Source: Membranipora membranacea (lineage: Eukaryota; Bryozoa; Gymnolaemata; Cheilostomatida; Membraniporidae). From it: 64,000 nucleotides of DNA. The notes beneath the pieces are model-generated. The model searched no databases, was not told the origin of the DNA, and saw only the letters and a program-made list of their open reading frames with translations. Position 1 is the stretch's first letter, and the number at the start of each line of letters is the position of its first letter. Shown one piece after another: positions 1 to 19,000 of this stretch. Both the position numbers and the translations under genes were made by a program. Location: positions 19,839,387-19,903,386 of the forward strand of contig OU612069.1 of assembly GCA_914767715.1 (NCBI GenBank), written 5' to 3'.

Positions 1-203
1 GTGATAATTTCAAGCGATGTGAAAGTGATAACTTGCTTTAGTAAAGCATCGCTCTCTCTGGTTGGAAGACCCCCCCAGGAAATTTGGAAGCTGATATGGA
101 TTGGTCAAAATGTTTAAGAATTTTTCAAGGTGATATCTATATTCTTTGACAAAAGGAAATCTGCAGGCAAGAATATTAATTATATATTATGATGGCAACA
201 TAC

Positions 204-7070
<6,867 letters not shown>

Positions 7071-9965
7071 CTCCTTTTCCTCTCAGTCAAATCTCAATAT
7101 CATATGATGTGACTATGATATTAGTGCAACAGATCACTCTCATGCGTTTATTAGAGAATATGGTACTATATTATAGGTTGAAACTTATAACTAAAACTAA
7201 AAACTTTTGACTTATTAACCAACAATCATAGTCATTGTGTCTTTATGTTTTTCCGCGTGACATTCCTAATTATTGGGCAGCAGTTAAAGTAACAATTATC
7301 ATTATTATTATCATGAGACAATCCCAGTTGCTGGCTGACCTTCTGAGTAACTAAAACATTCATAAAGCAACCCTGTACTGTTGTCGTATATGTGTATGTT
7401 GTGTATATTTATCTCTGCAACTATACATTATTATACCTTGCAACTGTTATAGTGCTAAAAATCCCAAACACTAGCTGTTCTTATGGGGAAGCAACTCCAA
7501 TATGTCATTGAGAACGATCAGTGTAGAGTTGCATTGCAACAAAGAAAGCGGTGTGGGTTTTCTCTGTGGGCTATTTGCTAATTTACTTGTTATCACCAAT
7601 CTGATCATTTTATAATTAAGACAGCCTGCTGCTCAATAACTATGTGAGATGGTAGTGTTAACTGACCAGGAAACATGGCTATAGTAGCGCTTTTAGGATA
7701 GTGATAATGTTGTGGGTAAAAAAATACGGTGAATCACGTGCTAACTATCATATCTTTCAAAGATTTTCCCCATTTTCAGGGAACCATGATCTATGTTATG
7801 TTATAGAGGAGACAGGCTTAGTGGTTGAGAAAAGTTGAGAAGAATTTTCATTTTTAGTAAACCAAATGGTTTCAGCTGTGTCCATAGGCTATTTAAAATG
7901 TTGCCATGGTGCTCTTACTATCATTTCAAAGGTCTCAGTCTCATTATAATGAGACTGAGACCTTTGAAATGATACCAAATATGGGGAGGCGCAACTTTAG
8001 CTTTAAAAAAGGAATAAGCCCGCTTTGTCTTTAAAATTAGCTTGGTCTGCACTCTGCTGGTTCAGATGAAGACAAATCTCATGCAATTGGATATGATTAA
8101 GATATACAGTTTTTGAACTCTGTGATATGAATAACATTTTTTTTTTTAATTTTATTTTTATCTATGTAACATCAGCAATTTTACATTGACTCAACTTTTA
8201 GCTCTGCCGAAACACCATATTATTTCTCTTTTCAGAGACTGTAATAAACTCTATCCCTATCCCTATAGATCTGCTATTGAATCAGGGTTGTCTATCTTCT
8301 ATTTTCTTATTTTATACTTTCAGGACAGAAATGTGATAAAAATGATTGTCAACACTGTTTTGAACAAAAGTAATACGAGAAAGTCCGAGACAAAAGTTTG
8401 GGTAGTCCTCTTCCAAAAGGAACACTGTTGTTTGCAATGGCCAAACACATTACTATGGAAGCTGCACCTCGATTTTTAATACAGGCAAACAATCATAATA
8501 GAAAATTGTTTTGTGCCAAAAACTTGGGCTTTGTTCCCGGACCAGTTTGTCGTAAAGTTTTTCTAATATAACTGTTGCTTTTGTAAGGTTGAATCGAAAA
8601 TACTGTCCAGTTTCATAGTAATTGTTGTAGCAGGACAAAGAAAGAAGAATGTGTTGTACAAGTACCTCTTTGTATAGGGCTGTTGATTGTGATGAAAATG
8701 ATATAGAATTAACATATTGAAAAATACTTAACAGTTTCTCTTTGCTATGAGTACCTGTACTGCTGGTTGCGCTGCTTATTTTCTAGGTTTCACGTCTGGT
8801 ACACAAAACACTCCACCGCCACTCTTCTCATAAGATTTCTCCTATTTTCTATCACAATTGGTATCTCAATATTATCGGAAACCTCCCCCCCCTGGGGGAG
8901 GGGACGACTAAAACATCATTGGGCGATTATAATCAGGTTGGCAGTGGCGACACACCAACTGGGGAGAAGTCTGAGACAAACTACGATAGCGTACAGGAAC
9001 ATACAGATTTAGCTCCTTTCAATTATGCCTATTTGTTAATAAGTATGCTCTTAAGTTGGGGAGATTCCTCACCTTATTTTACCTTTTAATACATTCTCAC
9101 TTCTATTTGAAGTGAGAGGGAGGGAGAGAAATTTCCAAAGTTAGTTTAACACTTTTAGAATTTCAGATTGAAAGGAAGGAGAAAAGAAACTCCTGGTTGT
9201 ATAACCTTACGACCTTGAGCTAATCTACTTCTGATTGGTCAGAAGAATGGAATTCCAGGGTGAGCTGCAAAACCTTTCCAAAGGTTATTCACGAGGGAAT
9301 ACAATTGCTATGTTAAGTGGTTAGGACTAAATACCTGATAGATTAACTTACAATAAAGTTTAAGGATACATAAGGGAACTAAACTAATAAATTTAGATGA
9401 TCAGCAATGAGGATACAATAATGGCATAAAAATAAGTTTTAATGGATGACAAATTTTCATTTTTACATTCTTTATCTGTTCAAACCGACTAAGCCTACCA
9501 GCATCAAGTTATAACTTATCATTGATGCCAAGTTTTTAACAATTATTAGATTATTGAAATACGCCCAATATATTGCAATCAAGAAATACAAAGTGGTCTG
9601 GTAGTAGTGATATTTAGTGACGGTGAGCAGTCAGCAGTCAGCATGGCGAATGTAAGGAAAGGTTAGGTGAAGGAAAATCTACCAGGAAGGATGGATAGGA
9701 ATCTTAGGCTATCAATCATTCAATTTAAATAAAAAGGTAATTAACAGTAATTCAACTATTAGTTGTGCAATATCATGTCTTAGGCAAGGTACAACTTGAT
9801 AGCACAATCAGTGAAATGAATACTACTACTTTCTCTCAATGGATTTTGAAGCAATTGTTAAAGGTATGTGAAACATGACAGAGGCTCATTGTTAAGTTGT
9901 TGCAGGATTCATCTGAATGGTGATCCACTAGTCTAAGTCATTGATATTAGCAATCACCAAGCAGA
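7071..9965. promoter_or_regulatory. Spacer between divergent genes A and B, inferred to hold both promoters
   Basis: The start codons of A (7070, minus) and B (9966 or 10005, plus) lie about 2.9 kb apart and point away from each other, so both promoters and 5' UTRs must lie here or in upstream noncoding exons. I see no convincing TATA box or CpG-rich segment. A MITE copy with a perfect 56-bp palindrome sits at 7795-8010. The open frames at 8186-8479 and 8767-9012 have no splice context or recognisable protein and look like chance. Confidence 0.4.
7795..8010 (+). mobile_element. MITE family A copy containing a perfect palindrome
   Basis: This copy has the family landmarks (GTGGTTGAGAAAAGTTGAGA near its start, GTGTCCATAGGC, TGGGGAGGCGCAACT at its end). 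Unlike the other copies, it contains a perfect 56-base palindrome at 7919-7974 with no spacer. Confidence 0.7.
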
Positions 9966-10004
9966 ATGGTGTTGATTAAAGTTAAAGAACTCAACCAGAT
10001 AGGA

Positions 10005-13000
10005 ATGGTAGCAAAATTGTGCTTGTTTTTCTTGGCCTTGTCCATGGAACTGGGGTAAGTTATAACTTACATCTTATTCAGTTGATTTGCATTTAATCTC
10101 ATATACACCCACATTCATAATAACATTTTCTTTGTCTCTGTGAAGTTATATATTTTTGGATTGTTTGTGTCTGATCAAGTTAACATGTACATGGATTGAT
10201 GAGCATGGACTTGTAGGCTCAACAAATAACCCAGGACTGCTAGTAATAGGTTGAGGTCATGAGTTTGACACTCATTCAGCTATCAATGTTTATCATAGTC
10301 TCACAATACCGTATTAGTAATTAACTTCCTTCGGGTCGACAGACAGCATCATTTACTATTTGCGCAATGGTCATTTTCTGTATAGCAAACAATATTTTGT
10401 GAACTGAAAGACTCAAAATCTAGCTCACATACTTGATGAAGAATACAGAGCAGCAGGATTACTAAAGTTTGCTGGTGTTTAATTCATACATCCTAAATGA
10501 TAAATGGTTAAGCTGAGATGATTGGCCTTTTGTGTTGACTAGTCCTGAATGAGGCAACGCAAAGTAGAAATTTTGATGAGATTAAATTAAATTTCAAACA
10601 TCAAAAACATCTTCCGAATTCTGGTAACAATAAACTCATGAATGAATAATTTATGTGGAGAATGTAAAAAAAGTCAATTTTCCAATATCATCATTTAGGC
10701 CGTTTGCATTCTTGGGCAGCAAGTTATTCAAATTTGAAAAACCGAATGTTTTTTATTGAATAATCTAGCTGTAATAATAATAATCTGCTAGCTTTAGCTG
10801 TATTGAATCTATTTGTGTGCATCTTCTGCATTTTCTGTTGCTCTTATTTGCTTCATACTTCAGGAGAACAGATGGCAAAGATTATATGGAACAGAAATCA
10901 ATGACTTATTCTGCTGAAGTGAACTTACTACGAGATATTACTACGGAGAGAGTTACCTATGGTGGCATGGTGGTAATTATGTTTCATGAATCTTAATTGC
11001 TTTATATATATATAAATATATTAAAATCGTCGATAATGACTGAACATGGAATTTACCTACCCCTAAATTTGGCATAAAATTTAGCAGTCCAAATATCACA
11101 TTTATACTGGTCAATGAACACAGTTATCTGTCAAAGCGCAATTTTACCAAAAAATTGACATCAAATTAAGTTCATACTTTTGGTTCTGATAAAGTTGTTT
11201 AAAGCTGAATTTATAACCTGGAATTAGGCCTTGCAGATTTGATACAAGTTGCTGATACACACTGTCCCAACGCGTTGCAGTTCTTATCATTTTTTCTTGT
11301 ACAGGCGAATGTTTCTGTGCTGTAATAAATTATTCATGTCAAATTCATGCGCTCAGTTTTCTCTACCAAATCTCAGTAAGAAATTAAAGCAAATGTAGAG
11401 CAGGCAGAGTAGCAGCGGAAGTGGCTAGGCATTGACCTTTTGAATTATGCGCTGAATAAGAAATAACAAAAGTCTTAAGTGCTAACAACTAAACTGATCC
11501 ATGAAATCTCCAATCGAAGGGTTATGGTAATAATTATAATTGCCACTTTTTGTAAGTTTTCAAAGCTTTCTGGTGACTGTACGAATGTAAGAGAGATACT
11601 GTTGGATAGCTTTTATTGCACCATAACCATAATATGTGTTGAAATAATATTCAGATTCACTAGCTAAATTTTTTTTCCTCCTGACTATTTTGAAAAATTG
11701 GTATTATTACTGGCTCTTTACCTGTACAACGATCTAATCAATGTGTTAGGTTCTAAGAATTGATATACCTTTCTACTTTTACCTCAACCTCTACCTATAC
11801 CTTTTCACATATGACCTCCGGCATAACAAGTGTAATAAAGTACAATTTTATTCTCCAATTCAACGATAATGGGAAGTTATTTTGGAACCTTCCATTGAAC
11901 AGTACTGATATAAGTTATACATCCACACTCTTATTTTCACTCAGTGTTGCTACTCCAAAAAAGATTAACCTCTTCTTACAAAAGAAAAGATTAAGCGCAT
12001 GCTCCCCTTTTCCATTTTACCTCGTATAAGTGAAGTGATTGTTATTATACATTTCTTACTGATTTCTTAATCTTATTTAGAAGTTTCTCTCCACACTCTG
12101 GCAAGGTTTATTAGAACATCAAAAAATCTATCAAAATTTAAAAGACAACTTATCAATTATTTCTCCAACAACTATTAGCTCAATTCACATACCTTTACAA
12201 ATTGCTTCATTTTCCTTTCTTGTTTTGGCGAATAAAAAAAATAGGATTTTTTTTTCTTAAAATTGCTTATGATGCCAATTAATGTATTAAAAAAAACACT
12301 CAAACATTACAAAAGAAAATAATGAAATCTGTTTTCTTATAGATTTTAGGTAATGAATATTTAAAAATTATAATTGCAATTAGTAAGCACACCACATTAC
12401 TAGTTGGTTCAAGCCCTCATCACATCAGTCAGTGAATTGATTTAAAATAGTCATCTCGAGTAAAGGGAAGTCATTTCTAATATAAAAGAAATATTATCAA
12501 ACTGTTCTCCATGACTTTTGAGATAGTCCTTAAGTTCTTACACATTGAATTCCATTCAGGAATAGCATCATTAGCTTTCTTTTGCGAAACGATGGTCTTG
12601 CAAAAATAGCCGGTCGCTAGTAGCATTCTAGAAATGCCCAAAACTATCGACGCTGAAGTTAATTTTTTATACTGTTTGCAGTTTTGTAGACAAGACAATT
12701 TCATAGACTATGATAATCATGCTAGTAGGGACAGCCAATCAAATCAATGTTAGATCAGTTCCTGTGTTGAGTGTTCTTACTGTATAAGGTTGTGATAATA
12801 TTTCCGTTCCGTTCCTCCCCTGAAAGCTAAATACAGTGGCCTTAAAACACAATATTTGAATAACCCATGTCAGAATCAGCTCCTCTGGGATATCCATTTG
12901 CTAATAATATGCCTTGAATTGCTTGGAGAGTAGCTTACGCATCCCTGCTGGTGATGCTTTGGGCTTGCCTCGGACTTTTGCCTCTCCAACATTTTTTTGC

Positions 13001-16000
13001 TAAACCACGCCCTTGATATATCAATACTTGTGCTTATTCTTCACAGCTAGACAAGACAAACAAAAACAGATTATTCATTGCACTCAAGAAGCGTGATAAT
13101 ATTGCCAAAAGTGGCACCGGATGTATAGTGACTGTCCCTGCCAATAATCTTCAAAAAAAACCTGAACGTGAGTGGTTTATAATAATATATGACACTTTTC
13201 TATTTTAAATTAGATGTTCTTGTTTAGAAATGTGTATAAGAATCTTTGTACAACACCTCTGCGCACACACACACACACAGATATCCATTTCTCGGATAAA
13301 TGATCTCTAGCTAATTTCTATCTACTGTGTCTGTAATCAACATAGTGTGGAAAGAACAAAAACTTGAACCAAGCGTAAATGAGCTTTCTGGTTCATTTTC
13401 CAAGGAGTTATATTTGCGACATTTGCACTACACGCCCCACGAGCCATTTTAAAAGCAAAACTTTTTTATTATAGATGTTTACCATATGTGTTGAGTCGAC
13501 ATGGCTAACATGAAGAAAGTTGTTTTAACAAACTCTGGTTACATTCAGATGAGTTGTCAAACTGTGTAGGCCTACTCGAATTGTTCATAACTAGTTTCAA
13601 TCACATGTCTTAGTTTGTCTATCTATATGGGATATAGCATTGACGCTCTGGATTGGTACTATCCATATATAAATCGTTTTTTATCAGTCCCTAGCTGACA
13701 TGCTAGAACAATGAACTAATCCAATATAAATCAAATTTATTTACAGCTGTTGCGGGAAGATGCCATGGACCGCCAATAGATCTCGGAGACCTTACAGAAA
13801 TAGGTATATATACATGCCTGTAGTTCCAGTGAATAGCAAGCGCGCTAATCGATTGCGCCATCTCACCATCCCCAAAAAAGAATGGGTTGATGGCGCTAAT
13901 TAGTGTGCCCTCTATTCACTACTGAGAGTTGTGTTCTCTCGACCCATAGCTCATTCCACTCAACCATTGCCACCCTATGCAACACAGCGTACATGTTAGG
14001 GTTGTTGGCCTTACATGGCCCATTCCTGGGACCCCTTGTAGTGAGTTTTTAGCTGTCTTTCCAGCTTGTCAGCATGTCTTTCCATGCTGTCACATGTCTT
14101 TCCATGCTGTCACATGTATTTCCATGAGTAAGTCAGAAGACGAGTACACAGAAGAGGTATACACCCGAAGGCGCAGGGGGCTGGAACAATCAACCTTGAA
14201 AGCTCCCTCAATGGGATTCGAACCCACAACTCTTGCGGCACTAGTCGCCTGGCAGTGAATAGCAAGCGCGCTTACCGATTGCGCCATCTCTCCATCCCCA
14301 AAAAAGAATGGGTTGATGGTGCTACTTAGTGTGCCCGCTATTCACTACTCAGAATTGTGTTCTCTCGACCCATAGCTCATTCTACTCCACCATTGCCACC
14401 CTATGCAAAACAGTGTATGTGTTAGGGTTGTTGGCCTCACATGGCCCATTGTTGTAGTGAACAAGGTCTTAAGGTCTAGTGCTTTGAAAGTTTCACCTTT
14501 GTCTGGCCTTTGTACTTTGGCACAAACCCACTCTTATATGGTGCATATTATACTATTATCACACTCTTTTATTGCTTAAGTTAACTTTTGTCTTCACCTT
14601 ATCAATTTGAAATCTGATTGGCTCAAGTTAGCAAGACGGTTCTGCTTGGTAACATTCTCTAACTAACCTGCAATTATGAATGTAACAAATTCTTACTATA
14701 TATCATTTAAATTTTGGTATCCAAACACTTTTAGTTTGATATGATAAAATTAGCTTGCCAGCCAAACTCTCCATTGCAGTTTCTACCATGTGATTACTCA
14801 GGGGCCCAAAATGTATGTAAAAGTATTTGTACCTTATCACCTGCCTCATCTGCACCCCAGTGGTGATATTCTGTGTTGTCACAGAAGGTTAATAATTTAG
14901 CAGATTGGACATTATAAGCATCGGATAATAAGGTCAACTATAGCCTCTCATGTAGCACATCATTCCCTCGTTTTTTCCTGGCAGAATTGCAACGCTTGTT
15001 CCGAGATGGACCAACTCTTACTAGTGACCCTGGCGATATTAGAGGTAATATGGTTGAACCGCAACTCCTGCAAAGCTTAAGCAACGGAGATATCTTATTC
15101 ATTGATGCCCATAGATGTGTGAGAAGAGTCAGAAATGGATACCTAACAACGATATTTGGTAAGGTGCATAGAAACAGGTTCCCAGGTGATTGACAATGAG
15201 GGTTAGGATTAAAAGTAGCGTCTTATCATACCTCAAACGTAATCCTCAGAAATTCATGTCGCTATGTGCTTGCTCAAAATGCGAAACTATAAGATAAATA
15301 ATAATAATAATATACACTTTATTGCTATTCAGAGCTCCAATGAGAATATGCTTACATCAATTATTTAAGATCAACTCATCTTATTAGCTAGGTAAGGGCG
15401 GGCAAGTTCTTAGTCTGTTTTAGTCTGGAGAGCTCACCTTCTTAAAGAAGAAGTTCAGTTCAGATTCACATTCTCCCATCTCTATCCAGGTTGATAGATC
15501 AACCGATTCCGATTCTGTACCTGTGCTCTATTTTGGCCCCAAATACATCAGAAAGATTTGTTTACATTGAAAAGGAAGGATTTGATGTCATAAGTAGGAC
15601 TCACATAAACAGCGCCCTATCAATCAATAATTACTGATTTACATTTAGCAGTTCTTCTCAGTAAATAGTTATTATTTTTTTTAAATCATTATAGCTTCTC
15701 ATTCCTCAACTATATTTGACTCTGCAAATGGATTTTTGAAAGCTAATTTTCTTTTTTTAAAAGAAAATTAGATACGAAAGTGCAGGAATACAAAAATTTT
15801 GAGTAGAGTTTATAATTAAATGACAGGGTCACAATGTGTGCCACAGCAGGTGCACTGCAAATATTGATTCTCTAGTGAATTATAAGCCAATAGATCATTA
15901 ATCATCATTATTTAGCTATTAAATATGGCTCAATGTAGCCTGTCTTGACAAGACATGCTATGCTCCGTGTAATTACTGTTATGTCAAAAGATATTAGGAT

Positions 16001-19000
16001 TTAAATTTGAGCATAGCATATTGGTAAAGTTAAGTCTCATAAAAAACTTTTGTCCATATTATTACTCCCCGCACAAGTAAATCCCTGTAGATGGACTACC
16101 AAGTGTCTACAATTACTGCTGGATCTGAATTACACTTCCTCAGCATGGGTAGTGTCTTGCATTCAAACCTGCAACTCTCAGATTTAGAAGCTCAAATCCT
16201 AACCACTACACCACCCATCCTGACTGCCTTTTTTGAGAGAAACTCAGTGTGAGAAGACTGCGGTTGAAACTATTCTCTGGTCTGTTCACTAGTTTCTGTT
16301 TCAGTTCCTAGTGATTTCGTGGTCAGGTCTGCTGATCAGGTAGCTGGGTGATATTTTTTCAACTGTCCGCTCATCATATTGAAAGCGTTTCATTTCATCA
16401 CTCAAGAAACTCTTTACCTCATTAGTTCTTCTTTCATCACATGGAACATATTGAATTAAAAAGGATTAGACATGAGTTTGACTTGGTACACACACCGATT
16501 CTGAGACTTCCGCCTTTGGCTGACTATGTTTCATACTTTTCGAGACATTGAACAGCTTCATCGTCTGGCTGAATGTCGAAGGAAGCCATCATTGTGATAT
16601 AGACCAGAGTGAGATTAGCTCTTGGGTTTTCACAATGCTCTTAAATTGGAGCATTTCATACACATTTATTTTATGTTATCGAATGATAAAGAGAGGACAA
16701 CTTTAGCAGTTGAGAAAGATGTAGAAATGAATAATTATTCTTTCTAGTGAAGCTAATAGTTTCAACTGTGTCCATGGGCTTATTAAAAGGTTGCCACAGT
16801 GCTCTCATTGAGCCTCCCAAATGACACTATGTATGGGGAGGCGCAACTATAGCTTTTATGCAAAGTTGATATAGGAAAGTTTCATTTCATCCATAGCAGC
16901 GCATAGCAAGAAGACTAGCATTCGCAAACTAAACATGGACATCATGCACTAGTGCCATTCAAATATCATTCATTTTATTGAATTTCAAACTTCTAGGCAT
17001 TTTTGCACTGTTACCACTTTATGCATCTTTCTGCTTTCATTTTCTTTACTAAGTCAGTACGATGATTAAGTGTTATGACTTGTTTGCTCTCCTTGTGCGG
17101 CTGTTGTTGGGTCAGCGAAATATAATACCGACACTGGGATATTGATCCTTATCCATTCTTAGTGTTAGTACAAGGTAACATCAATCTTGTTGATCAATTT
17201 CACCGATTTGGTCTAGTTTGATGAGCCGTTGACCCTGGGTCATATGCACCTGTGCATCACTCAAGTCTCATGTTATCACCTTGTGTCACATTCCTCAACC
17301 TGGCTATTGGTGTCATACTAATAAGCATGTGGCGTCTCCCAAAGAAACTGTATAAAGCTGTATCTACAATATCTAAGGCGATTGTTATAGCATCACTTCT
17401 TATTATAAAAAGCTTTTGACTGTTTTCTGTTTTCTAAATCGCTGGTCATTGATGATTTGCAGGTAGCTGTGTTCTTCCCACCAAAGACAACTTCGACCCG
17501 TACTATGCTCTCACTGGTCATGTAATGGGTTTTTTGTACATTGAGGAGAGAGATATGATGGTTTTCTCGATGAGAGCCCAGGTCAGTGAGTGTACTTTGC
17601 AGAGCAGACAGACAAAAATTACAAACCACATGCCTGCTGCAATTTCTTTAGTGAAATTATACAAGTTATATTATACTATACTTAGTTCTAGGGGAGGCAG
17701 GGATGCTCTGCCTCCCCTAGAATACTCAATAGAGTGGCCTAAAAATGGTATAATTAACAATTCTGTGTCAGAGTAAGCTCATTTGGGACTTCAATTTACT
17801 ATTATTTTATATCATTAAACCGCTTTAGGAGGGTGTTACAATATCCAACATGGGGCCACTTCACACCCTCAAAGTTTGTGCGCCTCCCCTAAGATTTTTC
17901 CTAAGCTATGACCCTGTTATATATTTTGTTTTTTGTATACAACAGCGGACATATTACCAGATAACTGACCAACATCTTGTGATGTATATGAGAGCGATAA
18001 TTTATTTGTATGACATGATGACTTGCAGGGAGTAGTGGTAGCCTTTGGTGGACGCAACGCAAGGCTCATACTGAACGTGACTGATGTGTACTCAAGTAAA
18101 GCGATGGAGAATGAGCCTGACGCTTATGGTTTAGCGCAAGGACCTGGCAATATTATATGGCATAAAGTTAAATTTGGCAAGTTGAAGCTAGTGAATAGAT
18201 GATATAGACATAGTTAGTTTTGGGGGTAGGGCTGCTTGTTGAGGGGGCTTTACGTGAAGCTCTCAAAACAGGGGTCACACAAAATCAAAAAAATCAATAC
18301 CAAGTTGTACCCCAAGCGTCGCATGTCAATTGCTCAGTTCAAAGCTAATATAACTGTATAGCATGTGTTCGAGTCTGCTTCAAGACATTTATGAGAAGCC
18401 TACGAAAAGGCCCTCTTTGTTCAAGTACACTGAACAAAGCTGTATCATAATGACTGACATCCACAATTTGTGGTTTCTCAGCAATCTGAGCTTGAGAGCC
18501 TTTTGAAGAATATTATGGTCATTGTGAGTTTGGGGCGGCATGATAGTTAAAGCAACTTCTGTCAGAATGTTGAGATTTCTTTAGCTATCCTTTTCCTAAA
18601 AAGACACCAGCTGGGAGCATAGCCGTTACTAGTCTAGCTCTGAGCTTGTCAATACAGTCCATACAAGCACTCTGTCATGAGAGTGGGTTTTCAACCAATT
18701 ATTGAATGTTTACCGTTCAATTAAACACTTCAAACCTGCATTTCCATTGGCATTCCATGACCATGATCGGAAGTTGGAATCTTTAGATTGTTATTATTTT
18801 TATGGTGAAGAAATTCTTTTTAAATGCAGGTTACAACAAGTACGACCTCACCGATATACATGAGTTTACTGGTATGCTGGTACATGGGGTGAATTTTTGG
18901 CGTATCATCAGGTATGTAAATGTATCAGAGTGTCATTCACTCTCAAGACTCAAGCCACTGCTGCCACACTGGCAAATGTGTGCTTATTGAATTCTGTATA

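Noticed and set aside
14090-14297. Possible tRNA gene on the minus strand
   Set aside because: A and B boxes are present, but the acceptor stem does not pair and the same sequence recurs with a SINE body at two other places.
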